A DNA stretch of 64,000 bases from Sporosarcina thermotolerans. GTDB taxonomy: Bacteria; Bacillota; Bacilli; Bacillales_A; Planococcaceae. Position 1 is the stretch's first letter, and each line of letters starts with the position of its first letter. Where the stretch lies: positions 124,001 to 188,000 of the forward strand of contig NZ_CP125968.1 in the NCBI RefSeq assembly GCF_030067815.1. The letters run 5' to 3'. The translations under genes were made by a program, and so were the position numbers. Positions 1 through 10,229 of the stretch are shown piece by piece. The notes under the pieces are model-generated. The model did not search any database. It worked only from the letters and a program-made list of their open reading frames with translations, and was not told where the DNA came from.

Positions 1-532
1 TAGCAAGAAGAGCAAAAATAATTGAGAAGATAAAAATCCATTTCCATCCCATATATGTTGCAATGGCACCGCCCGCAAACGAACAGACACCTGAACCGCC
101 CCATGATCCGATTGACCAGTAACTAAGTGCACGTTGTCTATCTTTTCCATCAAAGTATGCTTTCATTAACGCGATCGTTGCTGGCATAATACATGCTGCA
201 GAAATACCTTGGATGATCCGTCCGATAATGAGTAGGACAGCTCCTTGTACAAATACAAGACATAAAGAACCAATAATACTTAACACTAACCCGATATACG
301 TAATCTTTTTGCGTCCAATTTTATCTGCGAGTCCACCAGCTGCTACGATAAACATCCCAGAGAATAATGCTGTTAAACTGATTGCAATATTTAACGTTCC
401 ATGCGAAACTCCTAAATCAGATTGAATCGCCGGTACCACGTTGACCATCGCCTGTGCAAAAAGCCAAAATGTGATAACCCCGAATACAATCCCAGTGATT
501 AACTTATCTGTACCTTTGTAACTTGTCTCCAT
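1..532 (-). CDS. MFS multidrug efflux transporter, NorB-like (partial)
   Basis: The N-terminal ~177 residues of a major facilitator drug/H+ antiporter; the rest lies beyond the window edge. The start METSYKGTDK follows a GGAGGGG ribosome site. Visible segments include ITFWLFAQAMVNVVPA (TM1), the motif-A-like loop GGLADKIGRKK after TM2, and SYWSIGSWGGSG in the TM5 region. These resemble staphylococcal NorB/DHA2 14-TM quinolone pumps, from recall of the family, so substrate is inferred. It is the last minus-strand gene here, with its own upstream region of about 275 bp that holds no other gene. The reading frame is open to the edge. Confidence 0.85.
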   Translation of the reverse strand, partial: METSYKGTDKLITGIVFGVITFWLFAQAMVNVVPAIQSDLGVSHGTLNIAISLTALFSGMFIVAAGGLADKIGRKKITYIGLVLSIIGSLCLVFVQGAVLLIIGRIIQGISAACIMPATIALMKAYFDGKDRQRALSYWSIGSWGGSGVCSFAGGAIATYMGWKWIFIFSIIFALLA

Positions 533-768
533 TGTTACCCCTCCTAAATTTTTTTAATTCGTTTTGTAAAGAAACGATATATTGGATTAAATAAGGCCTT
601 AGGTTATTGTTTCGTTTCTATACTTCGATTATAAGAAGTTAGGCTGTAAGAAGAGAGTCAATAATTGTTCAGATCACGAGGTGAAAGAGCAAAAGTATTA
701 ACCTATCATTTACAGCGGAAAAAATATGGGGTAGATTTTTGTCATTGTCAGGTCCGATATATACAATT

Positions 769-797
769 GAAAAAAGCCCTCCACTGATGGAAGGCTT
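769..797 (-). terminator. Intrinsic terminator of the AraC-GH39 gene
   Basis: Stem AGCCTTCCA/TGGAGGGCT with a TCAG loop, followed on the minus strand by a T run. It lies 13 bp past the stop codon of the AraC-family gene. Confidence 0.85.
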
Positions 798-809
798 CAT
801 TTCGATGAA

Positions 810-3155
810 TCAATAGGCTTTTCGAATATCAAAAAAGTGAATCGCATTGCTTGTCAAGTTAGAATAAAACGACCATTCATCTTCAATTGATTCATCGAAA
901 ATCTCCAAAGAAGGACGACTGGAATGGATAATATAATCAATGATTTCCGCATCCATGCCATACTTACTGTTCAGATTACGCCACTTCGTATAGAGCGCAC
1001 CATTATTTTTATCAAACACTTGCTTACGGATCTGATAATCTCCTTTGGGGATTCCAGAGACTGTTACGTGTACTTCCTTATGCAGCCTTTGAAGGAATGC
1101 CTCTTCCGTGGATAAATAAGGATTGATAATGGTTGTATTCATGATGATTAATTGATATCCCCGGTCATTTTTTGTCATTACGTAGTTCTGATCCTGTGCA
1201 ACAATCTCGCCTTGTAGACGTTTTAAAAACATCAGAGCAAAATAAGCAGGACGTTTCCCCTTAAGATAGTGGAATAATTCAACGCCATCCATCCGATATC
1301 GTAGATCCCTTCCACTTTGCTCATGTGTTATCGTATTAATCCAAAGAGCAATTGTAGTCACGTCTCTGGATATGTCCAATATATTTTGTAAAACCAATGC
1401 TCCTCTAAAGAATGTCCCATTCGTATACCGCGTATTACCTGATAATGTGTTCCACGCAACGAGATGAAGCGGTTTTTCAAGATGATTCCTTTTTAAATAG
1501 AGCTTCAGTTTATTGGTTTTTTCCTTGATGTAATCCTTTGCCAACTCAAATTCCTTTTCTGCCGTCTCTTCAAAATCAATTACTTCATTCTGATTGGCGT
1601 TATAACCGATGAAGTCGATTAACTCGCCATGTTCCAACTGCCATTCATGATGGGTGCTCGTTTTTTCTTTAATGAAAGAAAAAGGCATATACACGCCTAC
1701 TTGAATGGAAGGAATCATCGTTTTTAATATTTCATGTAATTTTATATATGTTCTCTTTAATTCAATTGCATCCACTACTGTAGGATAAGGCTCATAAAAC
1801 AGTACATGCCATTGTTTTACAAACGACTCCCCATATCGTTGTAAGCAATGTCTTATGAATTGAACAAGTTTGGTAAAATATTGTTCTCCATCTCTTGATA
1901 TATCTATATAATCAATCCGAATAAACAAAGATAAATCATGATTCCTCATAAATTCTAAAGCATTATCAATATTAAAATATGGGGAGGTTGTTGGAATCTC
2001 TTCGTCCGTCTCTACTTCCGGCGGGATCCCCGTGCTACTAGAGGGGTGACGGACTCCTATAAACCGTAACTGCAAATCCTTTTTTACTTCTATGATTTGC
2101 GAGCGAACATCTTCTTTTAACAGCTCAGATATTTCTCCAACGATCAGAATATGATCAGGATAATGTAAGTTCACCTTCGCAAGATCGGATAAGGCAATTG
2201 GCAACTTTTCATACCGAAGTTCAGTCAGGTTGTAAGATTTCTGATCATCTACATTCATGTTACTCAACCTCTCTATAATCTCTGATGACTGAATCAGATG
2301 TGAAACGTCTTCCTTGCTATAGGTTTGAACTGAATCCTCCTTTTGAACATTATGGGTGTCTCGATAGACATGCGGAGTCACTCCATGTACTTCTTTAAAA
2401 AGGGTTGAAAATGCTTTTGTGTTTGGAAAACCATTGTTCATGGCAATTTGCGAGATGGAGTCATCCGTGTAAAGCAGTTCCTTCATGCCATGCTTAAGCC
2501 TGATATTCATTAAATAACGACTAAACCCAATCCCCATATTCTGTTTAAAATAGCGGGATAGATAACTTGTAGACAGAAAGTATTTCGACGCAATTTCCTC
2601 CAATGTAATCATCTGATCATAATTTCTTTCCATATAGTCAATGATTTGCAATAGGCGCCGATCACCCGTATCTATTTTCTGAATGATACTACCTTCCGCT
2701 TTAAAACTTCGGATTAATATAAGGAGCAATTGACAGATATAGCTTGTAAGCTCAATTTGATAGCTTTCATCTTGTCTATAGTAACTAATCATCACATTTG
2801 CCAACAGCTTTCGTATGGCAAGAATCTTTTCTTCTCTTCCAAGATCAACTTCTCTTGAATAACATTCAAAGCGATGATTGCGATAGTTTTCATAATGGTG
2901 CTCCATGAAACCGTCAGATATGGACAATACCATTATTCTATTCTCTTCATCACCTTGAACTTGGTAAAGCTGATTGCGATTAATGACAAGTAAATCGTTT
3001 TCTTCCATATGATAAAAACGATCGGATGTCTCTATTTTTATCTTGCCGCTAAGGACAAAGATAATTTGAATCCCTTTATTGATCCGCGGCACCGTAGCAT
3101 CAATATGTTGAAATGATATTTGAAAATCTGACAATGGATTGTTCAAACGAATCAC
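810..3155 (-). CDS. AraC-family regulator with cupin and GH39-like domains
   Basis: A 781-residue transcription regulator of sugar metabolism type. An N-terminal cupin-like sensing region (about 1-100) is followed by a two-helix-turn-helix AraC domain (about 165-265, with the signature ISQIAMNNGFPNTKAFSTLF). A long C-terminal region (about 320-770) resembles GH39 beta-xylosidases. In that region the acid/base-like YEP motif is near residue 454. The position where active enzymes usually have Glu before Trp-Asn reads VAWNT (near 565), so the nucleophile seems lost. It is probably a ligand-binding module, not an enzyme. The gene is monocistronic, with its own terminator, and the IS element lies upstream. 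Target genes are not evident nearby. Confidence 0.85.
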   Translation of the reverse strand: MIRLNNPLSDFQISFQHIDATVPRINKGIQIIFVLSGKIKIETSDRFYHMEENDLLVINRNQLYQVQGDEENRIMVLSISDGFMEHHYENYRNHRFECYSREVDLGREEKILAIRKLLANVMISYYRQDESYQIELTSYICQLLLILIRSFKAEGSIIQKIDTGDRRLLQIIDYMERNYDQMITLEEIASKYFLSTSYLSRYFKQNMGIGFSRYLMNIRLKHGMKELLYTDDSISQIAMNNGFPNTKAFSTLFKEVHGVTPHVYRDTHNVQKEDSVQTYSKEDVSHLIQSSEIIERLSNMNVDDQKSYNLTELRYEKLPIALSDLAKVNLHYPDHILIVGEISELLKEDVRSQIIEVKKDLQLRFIGVRHPSSSTGIPPEVETDEEIPTTSPYFNIDNALEFMRNHDLSLFIRIDYIDISRDGEQYFTKLVQFIRHCLQRYGESFVKQWHVLFYEPYPTVVDAIELKRTYIKLHEILKTMIPSIQVGVYMPFSFIKEKTSTHHEWQLEHGELIDFIGYNANQNEVIDFEETAEKEFELAKDYIKEKTNKLKLYLKRNHLEKPLHLVAWNTLSGNTRYTNGTFFRGALVLQNILDISRDVTTIALWINTITHEQSGRDLRYRMDGVELFHYLKGKRPAYFALMFLKRLQGEIVAQDQNYVMTKNDRGYQLIIMNTTIINPYLSTEEAFLQRLHKEVHVTVSGIPKGDYQIRKQVFDKNNGALYTKWRNLNSKYGMDAEIIDYIIHSSRPSLEIFDESIEDEWSFYSNLTSNAIHFFDIRKAY

Positions 3156-3190
3156 CCCTAATTCAAAGTAAATACAAACCTATTATATAG

Positions 3191-3420
3191 TTGAACCTCT
3201 CGCCACTTAACAAACTTGCAGTTTGTTTGAAGTGGAGATTCCTAAGAACACTGACGTAACCATCAGTTATTGATTAGGCTATCCCCGCAGTACCTACGGT
3301 TAGAAGCCTTCCGGCTTCGTTTTTAATATTTTTACTCGCGTTAATATCCCTATCGTGATGCGCACCACAAGAGGGGCAGCACCATTCGCGCAGTGCGAGA
3401 TGCTTAACGTCTTTATTTTG
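3191..3420 (-). ncRNA. Candidate omega/re RNA of the TnpB element
   Basis: In IS200/IS605 elements the guide RNA of TnpB spans the 3' end of tnpB and the right end and finishes at the element boundary. Here that region holds the tnpB C-terminal codons and the strong right-end hairpin (3200-3240). The RNA and its 5' end are inferred from position only. Confidence 0.45.
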
Positions 3421-4425
3421 GTATCCACAAGATGAACAAAGTTGGGAACTTGCGAATGTCTTAGAAACAGCAACAACTTGCTTGCCATACCATTTCGCTT
3501 TGTATTCAAGCATTGTTCTAAATTGGGACCAGGATGCTTCACTAATCGCTTTTGCCAATTTACGGTTCTTTAACATGTTTGATACTTGCAGATCCTCAAC
3601 ACCGATGACATCGTGGTTTTTGACAATCTCGGTAGAAATTTTATGCAAGTAGTCCACTCGTGTGTTTGTGATTTTTTCATGCAGGAGGGCGACTTTCCGT
3701 TTTTGCTTTTGATAGTTTTTTGCTTCATCAAGTTTACAGTTTCTCTTTAAAGCTAATCGTTGCCTTCTGGAGAGGATGCGCTGTGCATCAGCGAGCCTTT
3801 TCTCCATCGTTCGAAAAAACTTGGGGTTTTTGTATAGCGTCCCATCTGACAGGATTGCAAATTCCTTCAGACCGACATCGATGCCGATGGAAGAGCCGGT
3901 CTTTGCTAACTGCTGTATTTCCACTTCAGCCAGAATGGATACAAAATATTTCCCAGATGGATTTCGTCTGACCGTTGCATTAAGAATGCGGCCTTCAACT
4001 TCGCGACTTTTGGCAAAACGGACAAACCCAAGTTTAGGAAGTTTGATTTTATTTCCTTCAACCGCAATATTTCCATTCGTATGTTTTGTTGTATAGGATT
4101 GTACTTTATTCTTTTTCGATTTGAATCGGGGTGCTTTATTTTGCCGTTTAAAAAAGCGTCCATATGAATCTGCGAGATTCCTAAGTGAAGATTGGAGGGC
4201 AATGCTGTCAACTTCCTTTAACCACGTCAGTTCCTTTTTCAGCCGTGTTAATGCGGCAGAACAGGAATTGTATGTCAATCCTTTGCCTGTTTCTTTGTAG
4301 GTGTCATTCCAACGCGCCAAGAAATGATTGAATACAAAGCGTGAGCAACCGATGGTTTTAGCAATCAGTATTTCCTGTTCTTTGTTTGGATAGATACGGA
4401 ATTTATACGCTTTATTGACCAGCAT
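3274..4425 (-). CDS. tnpB: TnpB, RNA-guided endonuclease of IS200/IS605
   Basis: A 383-residue OrfB/TnpB protein, ancestor-type relative of Cas12. It has the N-terminal helix-turn-helix-like start [15 protein letters not shown], RuvC-I Asp in [12 protein letters not shown], RuvC-II Glu in [11 protein letters not shown], a CxxC...CxxC zinc ribbon (CSSCG and CPSCG), and the RuvC-III Asp in [10 protein letters not shown]. All catalytic residues appear present and the frame is intact, so it may be active. The ATG at 4425 was chosen because AGGTGAGG precedes it; a GTG 9 bp upstream is also possible. It starts 11 bp after the tnpA stop. In this family the nuclease cuts at the TAM and helps retain the element. 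Confidence 0.93.
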   Translation of the reverse strand: MLVNKAYKFRIYPNKEQEILIAKTIGCSRFVFNHFLARWNDTYKETGKGLTYNSCSAALTRLKKELTWLKEVDSIALQSSLRNLADSYGRFFKRQNKAPRFKSKKNKVQSYTTKHTNGNIAVEGNKIKLPKLGFVRFAKSREVEGRILNATVRRNPSGKYFVSILAEVEIQQLAKTGSSIGIDVGLKEFAILSDGTLYKNPKFFRTMEKRLADAQRILSRRQRLALKRNCKLDEAKNYQKQKRKVALLHEKITNTRVDYLHKISTEIVKNHDVIGVEDLQVSNMLKNRKLAKAISEASWSQFRTMLEYKAKWYGKQVVAVSKTFASSQLCSSCGYQNKDVKHLALREWCCPSCGAHHDRDINASKNIKNEAGRLLTVGTAGIA

Positions 4426-4435
4426 TGACCTCACC

Positions 4436-4834
4436 TCACTTCAAACCTTGATTTTCAATATACCGTTTTACTACTTCGATAGGAGAACCACCAGCGGTTA
4501 GCAAGCAAAAACTTCTTGTCCAAAACATTTCCTTCCACAGTTTTTCTCTAACGTGTGGAAATTCCTTTTTGATCATTCGAGAACTTGCACTCTTATAAGC
4601 ATTGATGAACTTGGACATTTCTGTGTTTGGATGGGCCTTGAATAGAATATGAATATGGTCGGAATCGTGATTCCATTCAACTAATGATATATTATATTTC
4701 TCACCAAATTTTACAAACATGTCCTTTGCGTAGTCAGACATTTCATCATTGAAAACTTTTTTTCTGTATTTAACGACCAAAACAAGATGATAATACAGTA
4801 AGAACACTGAATGGCTGTTGCTATCTAATTTCAT
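4436..4834 (-). CDS. tnpA: TnpA, Y1 HUH transposase of IS200/IS605
   Basis: A single-strand transposase of about 132 residues. The HUH metal-binding motif is seen in DHIHILF and the catalytic Tyr in VVKRYIENQ near the C-terminus. Other family signatures are [13 protein letters not shown] and [10 protein letters not shown]. It excises and inserts the element as single-stranded DNA by recognising the subterminal hairpins. The ATG at 4834 is assumed; an in-frame GTG at 4864 would add ten residues. The gene lies just upstream of tnpB in the same direction, the usual order. Confidence 0.92.
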   Translation of the reverse strand: MKLDSNSHSVFLLYYHLVLVVKYRKKVFNDEMSDYAKDMFVKFGEKYNISLVEWNHDSDHIHILFKAHPNTEMSKFINAYKSASSRMIKKEFPHVREKLWKEMFWTRSFCLLTAGGSPIEVVKRYIENQGLK

Positions 4835-5002
4835 TGTAGTGTCAGCCTTTCTATTGCTTAACACTAATTACACTATTAAAATACTAAGTATTCAAACAAA
4901 TTAATCTTCAGGCTTATGCCTAACCGACATTCATCTCCCACTTACTCATTGGGCTTTGCCCTTCACATTCCTTGAAGTGGGAGTCTTCTGTCGGAAATTG
5001 AT

Positions 5003-5040
5003 AAAAAAAACACCCTAAGCTATAACAAGCTAAAAGGGTG
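5003..5040 (-). terminator. Terminator of the CNNM transporter gene
   Basis: Minus-strand stem CACCCTTTTAGCT/AGCTTAGGGTG followed by eight T, 20 bp after the CNNM stop. The IS200/IS605 left end abuts the T run. Confidence 0.85.
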
Positions 5041-5059
5041 AAAGTGCGGAGCGGTGTAG

Positions 5060-6306
5060 TTATTCTTCTTCAGCTTCCTTATCAAATCGTTTCGTTATCT
5101 TCATCTTCACAATGCGGCTTCGATCCATTTCTTCGATTTCGAAAAAGAGATTTTCATATGTAAACCGCTCTCCCGGTTCAGGTACATGGCCTAACTCCTG
5201 CATGACAAACCCGCCAATTGTTTCGAGGTCGCTCGGCAAGTCTACATCCAAGAGTTCGATAGCGTCGACAATTTCAAGCCGTCCATGGCAGATTAACAAA
5301 TGATCATCTTTTTCATAGACAAGTACTTCCTCATCGAAGTCCGTTTCATCCTCGATGTCTTGACCTATCATCTCTTCAATAATATCTTCATGCGTGACAA
5401 TTCCAAGAGTCCCGCCATATTCATCCAAAATGACGGCCATATGTTTCTTCTTTGCAAGCATAAGCTTAAACACTTTTTCGACACTTGATGTTGTCACGAC
5501 GAAAAGAGGTTGATCATCCATGAGTTCGGATAGTTTCTTTTCAGGCTGCATCGACCATTCAATCAGCATTTTCGAATAAAAAATGCCTACCACCCGGTCA
5601 ATGCTTTCCTCGTACACTGGATAACGCGTGTAAAAGTATTCGAGAATTGTATCCGTACTTCTTCATAAGTCGATTCGATCGGAAGTCCAATGACATCTGT
5701 CCTGTGTGACACCATAACGTCGGAAACGTCCTTTTCAGGGAAGTCAAGTACACCCTTCAACCGAAGTGACTCCTCTTGCAAAAATGTTCCTTCTGTCGAT
5801 GCGATGTCCACCATTGAACGCAGCTCTTCCTTCGTCAACGTCGCTTCGGTCACCGCGCCTTTTGAAATGATGCGGATAAAGAAGTTTGTGAATAAAGCAA
5901 GAAATGCTGTTAATGGGGTAAGTAGTTTGACAATAAAAGAGATAGTTGGTGCTACTACGTATGCAATTCGATCGGCAAATGTCGCCGAAATCGTTTTCGG
6001 CAGTACTTCACCGAAAATAATGATGACGACCGTTAAAATCCCCGTCGAAAGTCCAACCTTCCAACCTTTATCGATTGCGATCATCGTCACAAGCGTCGGC
6101 ATCATAATATTCGCCACATTGTTTCCGATAAGAATTGCCGTAATCATGCGGTCTGGCTTCGAAATAAGATCCCTTAATTTGATTGACTTACGGTCGCCTT
6201 GTTCAGCGCGAAGTTGGACCTTCATCCGACTGACCGCGGTTAATGCCGTCTCACTCCCCGATAGGAAGAACGACACGAATAAAAAGAAGCCAAGTGCGAT
6301 AAACAA
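5060..6306 (-). CDS. CNNM/CorC-family transporter with CBS pair (frameshifted)
   Basis: A hemolysin-C/CorC-type membrane protein related to Mg2+ exporters: a CNNM transmembrane domain (SGSETALTAVSR..., GEVLPKTISATFADRIAY), then two CBS domains, then a small CorC_HlyC domain (AIELLDVDLPSDLETIGGF). The start is TTG at 6306 with a GGGAGGA site. The frame breaks near 5647; restoring one base in the CAATTC run gives EVRI-x-ILEYFYTRYPVYEES, a normal junction, and a full length of 415 residues. Sequencing error is the simpler reading. Ion specificity is not determinable from sequence. It is divergent from the M20 peptidase gene. Confidence 0.88.
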
Positions 6307-6471
6307 AAGTGATTCCTCCCGGTGTTATCTGTACTTCTACAATTCGTTCAATTTAGTAACTTTTCAATATCATACCATACTCATAATATATCCGTCCTTT
6401 TAAATAACTTGATTCCCGCCGACATGATATACTATTTTTATTCACGAATTAATTTGAAAAGAGGGATTCAC

Positions 6472-7868
6472 TTGAACCATCTAAAATCATTGGACGCCTA
6501 TTTCACGGCAAAAAGAGACGAACATTTGAATGAATTGAAGGATTTTCTCCGTATCCCGAGCATTAGCGCATTGTCTGAGCATAAGGGAGATATGCAAAAA
6601 GCGGCCGAGTGGCTGAAGGATTCATTCCAAAAAGCGGGGTTGGAAAACCTTTCAATCGATGAAACCGAAGGACATCCAGTCGTTTACGGAGATTGGCTTC
6701 ATGCGGAAGGGAAACCTACTATTCTTTTCTACGGCCATTATGACGTTCAGCCTGTCGATCCGTTGAACTTATGGGAAACCGGTCCATTCGACCCCGAAGT
6801 TCGTGATAATAAATTATATGCACGTGGGGCAAGTGACGACAAAGGACAAGTTTTCATGCATATCAAAGCGGTTGAAGCGCTTATGAATGAAAATGGAAGC
6901 TTGCCAGTGAATGTTAAATTCATTATTGAAGGCGAAGAAGAAATCGGTAGTCCGAACCTTGAGAAATATATCGAGGAGAAGAAAGAGAAGCTTGCAGCAG
7001 ACATCATTGTTATTTCTGATACAGGAATGTACGGACCCGGAAAACCAGCAATTTGCTATGGATTACGTGGTTTAGCTGGCGTTCAGATTGACGTTAAAGG
7101 TGCAAAAGGCGATTTGCATTCAGGTATTTACGGTGGCGGTGTACAAAACCCGATCCATGCCATTTCGGAAATTCTTGCATCATTCCATGATCAGGAAGGT
7201 ACTATTTCTGTTGAAGGTTTTTACAATGATGTACGTCCTTTAGCAGATGAAGAGCGTGAAGCTTACCGTGCGCTTGACTTCAATGAAGAAGCTTTGAAAG
7301 ATGAAATCGGAGTGAATGAGCTTTTCGGTGAAAAAGGCTTCTCCTATTTGGAACAGACTTGGACACGCCCTACTCTTGAAGTAAATGGTGTATTTGGCGG
7401 GTTCTCAGGCGAAGGCATTAAAACTGTATTGCCATCTGAAGCTGGCTCGAAGATTACATGCCGACTTGTCCCTGACCAAGATCCTGAAGATATCGTGAAA
7501 AAATTGAGAGCGCATATCGAAAAGCATAAACCGGCGGAGTAACAGTGACTGTTACCGAGTTCGATAAAGGAAAACCGTTCATCACGCCTTTCGATCACCC
7601 GGCTATCCAAGCTGCGGGCAAGTCATACGAAAAGGTATATGAAGTACCGACTGCTTTCACACGTATGGGTGGTTCGATTCCAATCGTGGCGGCATTCGAT
7701 GAAATCTTGAATTTACCAGTCGTTCTTATGGGCTTCGGCTTATCAAGCGAAAATTTCCATGCCCCTAATGAGCATTTCCATTTGGAGAACTTTGATAAGG
7801 GATTACGTGTAATTGGTGATTATTATTACGAGCTTGCTGAGTTTACGAAGGATGAATTGAGGAAGTAA
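6472..7868 (+). CDS. M20-family metallodipeptidase (frameshifted)
   Basis: A cytoplasmic zinc dipeptidase of about 465 residues (CNDP/ArgE-DapE group). Metal ligands are visible in FYGHYDVQPVD (His, catalytic Asp), RGASDDKGQ (bridging Asp), EGEEEIGS (catalytic Glu and Glu ligand) and the C-terminal NFHAPNEHF. The insert dimerisation domain follows SDTGMYG. The start TTG at 6472 has an AAAGAGGG site 7 bp upstream; the longer open frame from 6322 has none. A G is missing near 7537; restoring it turns PAE-stop into PAGVTVTVTEFDKG, joining the two parts. Exact peptide substrate is unknown. Confidence 0.9.
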
Positions 7869-7869
7869 A

Positions 7870-7908
7870 AAAAGGGTAATCCCGATATACCGGGATTGCC
7901 CTTTTTTT
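7870..7908. terminator. Bidirectional terminator between dipeptidase and nitroreductase
   Basis: Perfect stem AAAGGGTAATCCCG pairing with CGGGATTGCCCTTT, flanked by A and T runs, so it can serve both convergent genes. Confidence 0.9.
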
Positions 7909-8507
7909 TATTCTTCCCCAGCCTCTTTTGCTTCTTCTCTGCCGTAGTATGTCACGATGTCCTCGAGTGGTGTGCGGGTGCGGTTTTTTGGGTAGTCGTC
8001 ATAGTAGCCGAATTGGAGCATGCTAATGATCCGTTCGCCTTGTTTGACGCCAAGTTCTTCACGGAATTTCGGATTATCGAGGAATGGAGGTGTCTTCCAG
8101 CAAGATCCGATACCTTTATCCCACGCTAAGAGCATCGCATTTTGAATGAGCATACTTGCTGCTGCATAGTCCTCGAGCCTTTCCTTTTGACGTACGTCTT
8201 CCTTCACAACAACGAAGACGACTGCTCCAGGGGCACGGAAATTCTTCATTTGCTTTTCCAAGTCCTCCTCGGAAAGCTCTTTCCATTTTGGAACTCCGTA
8301 TTCCTTTAAAACATCTTGGAATTTCACATACTCTTTATTGGCAGCTACGATGAAACGCCACGGATTGCGCAACCCATGGTTCGGCGCCCATCTTGCATCA
8401 TCTAAAATCTCATTTATATTTTCAAGATCGACCGGCTGCCCGTTGAAGTTCTTGATCGAGCGACGGTTGACGATTGCATCCCTAACCGATAATGCTTGTT
8501 CATTCAT
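7908..8507 (-). CDS. Nitroreductase-family flavoprotein
   Basis: A 199-residue FMN-dependent NAD(P)H oxidoreductase of the nitroreductase fold. It shows the FMN phosphate-binding start AIVNRRSIKNFNGQPVD, the WAPNHGLRNPWRF segment typical of the YfhC-like subgroup, and IGSCWKTPP/RIISMLQFGYYDD near the C-terminus. Such enzymes act as soluble homodimers reducing nitro compounds, quinones or enals; the natural substrate is unknown. It converges on the dipeptidase gene and is divergent from degV. Confidence 0.88.
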   Translation of the reverse strand: MNEQALSVRDAIVNRRSIKNFNGQPVDLENINEILDDARWAPNHGLRNPWRFIVAANKEYVKFQDVLKEYGVPKWKELSEEDLEKQMKNFRAPGAVVFVVVKEDVRQKERLEDYAAASMLIQNAMLLAWDKGIGSCWKTPPFLDNPKFREELGVKQGERIISMLQFGYYDDYPKNRTRTPLEDIVTYYGREEAKEAGEE

Positions 8508-8685
8508 AATTTTAAATTCTCCTTTTGATCATACTTCCAACTATTATACACAAATTCCTTGCAACAGGAAGGATGGCCCTCTTCACTGGAGATATTCCGA
8601 CATTTCTTCATTAGGTATTCCGCAAGATTACTTTCCGTAGTATAATAATAAAAGGAATGAAAGTTTTGAAAAAGGATGGCGGACT

Positions 8686-9529
8686 ATGACAAAAAAACCG
8701 ATTGCATGGATTACTGACAGCACGGCATACATCACAGAAGAATTGAAGCAACACCCCGATTTTTATTCGATACCCTTAAATATACATTTCGGGAAAAGCA
8801 ATTTGTGGATGGGATTGACCTTACACCCAGCCAATTATATGAAAACATTAAGAACGCGACTGAGTTTCCAAAAACATCGCAACCTTCAGCAGGGGAATTT
8901 GCTGAGAAGTTTAAACAGATTGCCGAAAACTATGAACAAGCAATAGCCGTGCACGTTTCGTCCGAATTAAGCGGAACACTTGCCTCTTCGATGGCAGGCG
9001 CAGAAATTGCTGATTTTCCAATAACGTTCATTGATTCCCTATCTGTTTCTTACGGCATTACGGGGTTAATCCAAAAAGGAATGAAGTTGCAGGATTCCGG
9101 TGCTTCTGTTAATGAAATCAAGGAAAGTCTTGATAAGATTGCAGGATCATTAAATAATTTCATTCTCATCGGTCAATTGGAGCAACTATACAAAGGCGGG
9201 CGTATGAATGGAGTCCAATTTTTCCTTGGCAGCCTATTAAAAGTGAAACCAGTTATTCAAATTACAACTGATGGCAAATTAGAAGCGATTGAAAAAGTAC
9301 GTTCTGAAAAGAAAGCGCTTCAGTATTTGGTCGACAAAGTGCTTGAGAGGCACCCAACTAAAAAGGGCAAAATTTACTTGATGCAAGGCAATGTGTTAGG
9401 GCAAGCCGAGCAGCTGAAGAAAATGATTAGGGATGAAGCTCCCGGTATTGAAGTCGAGATCGGGATATTAGCTCAACACTGGCGGTCCATGCGGGCGAAG
9501 GAACGCTTGCTGTGTTGTGGTATGACTGA
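8686..9529 (+). CDS. DegV-family fatty-acid-binding protein (two frameshifts)
   Basis: A DegV protein of about 281 residues, a family that carries fatty acids for phosphorylation by FakA. The first 37 residues (ITDSTAYITEEL) lie in one frame. After a missing G near 8797 (GGGAAAAGC) the protein continues as EQFVDGIDLTPSQLYENI. A second missing base near 9470 restores the typical end LAVHAGEGTLAVLWYD with a stop at 9527-9529. Conserved parts include SSELSGTLASS (lipid headgroup loop), FIDSLSVSYG and LIGQLEQLYKGGRMNG. Without repair the frame runs on to 9539 with a nonsense tail. No FakA gene is nearby. Confidence 0.87.
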
Positions 9530-9560
9530 ACTCAAGTAACAATACAGTAGCACAGAAAAA

Positions 9561-9596
9561 AGCTTGAGATAAAATTTTTCACCTCAAGCTTTTTTA
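9561..9596. terminator. Intrinsic terminator after degV
   Basis: Stem AGCTTGAG/CTCAAGCT with flanking A and T tracts; usable in both directions between degV and the amidase gene. Confidence 0.85.
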
Positions 9597-9638
9597 TTTT
9601 CTTGCTTCCAGTCATTAAATTCACAATCTTTTATCTGT

Positions 9639-10127
9639 TCAGGAAAAATTATCGTTAACTTTAAAGAATGCATACTTCGCATTTTCCCGCCAGGCGTAAG
9701 AATCCTTGTAGTCCCACGTCCGATGATAGGCGTCATACGTGTGAGCATTGACAAGTGGCGCACCGTTGATGTCCTTCGCGGTGACAATAGTTGAGTGATC
9801 GTATCTCCCGTCCCCCTGGAAATCATAGAAAATGAGATCCCCCAAATCCAACTCATAAGGTGAACTGACCTTCTTCGCGGTTAACCCTTTCTTCGACGTT
9901 GCCACATACCAATGTAATGAATGCGAAACCGACCAGCTGAAACTCCAAGTCCCACCTTGCAGCCACCAGCCCCGCTCACGGCTTGGATACCCATGCATCG
10001 GTGCACCGCCTGCCCGTAGGCATTGCGAAATATAATTCGTGCAATCAACATCGAATGAAGGATATGCCGGATTCCTGCCATTCCACCATTGATCCGCATA
10101 CCGGACCGCTGCTTCACGATTGTACAT
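9639..10127 (-). CDS. Amidase-domain (Amidase_6) protein
   Basis: A 162-residue NlpC/P60-like putative amidase of the Amidase_6 family. It starts directly with the domain, YNREAAVRYADQWWNGRNPAYPSF. It carries the probable catalytic Cys in DVDCTNYISQCLRAGG and His in YDHSTIVTA. The W-rich middle and the end YAWRENAKYAFFKVN fit the family. No signal peptide is evident, whereas many relatives are longer and secreted, so an N-terminal part may be missing. The ATG at 10127 follows GGGGGAGG; an ATG at 10148 is less likely. A cell-wall peptide-processing role is inferred from the fold. Confidence 0.8.
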   Translation of the reverse strand: MYNREAAVRYADQWWNGRNPAYPSFDVDCTNYISQCLRAGGAPMHGYPSRERGWWLQGGTWSFSWSVSHSLHWYVATSKKGLTAKKVSSPYELDLGDLIFYDFQGDGRYDHSTIVTAKDINGAPLVNAHTYDAYHRTWDYKDSYAWRENAKYAFFKVNDNFS

Positions 10128-10229
10128 ACAATAACCTCCCCCTGCCATGGTATGAAGAAGGTGTAAGAGGAATGCACAATAGTTGTGGCATCTAATGTTT
10201 TATTCTGAAGTCCTTTTTCACTGAAAATA

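Larger units (their letters stand above)
3191..5000 (-). mobile_element. IS200/IS605-family insertion sequence carrying tnpA and tnpB
   Basis: A complete-looking element of about 1.8 kb read on the minus strand: left-end palindrome (about 4900-4995, arms around CTCCCACTT), tnpA, tnpB, then a right-end palindrome (about 3195-3240, arms around CCACTT and CAAAC). Such elements have subterminal hairpins and no terminal inverted repeats or target duplication. The proposed left boundary is just after TTTAT on the minus strand, inside the T tail of the neighbouring terminator; TTTAT is a plausible target/TAM. The right boundary is at TTCAA (3191-3195). Exact ends are inferred. Confidence 0.8.

Noticed and set aside
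3720..4211. Plus-strand ORFs inside tnpB
   Set aside because: Antisense shadows of a well-supported transposon gene.
5690..6403. 237-residue plus-strand ORF opposite the CNNM gene
   Set aside because: Composition is that of an antisense frame, and the minus strand encodes a clear conserved family.
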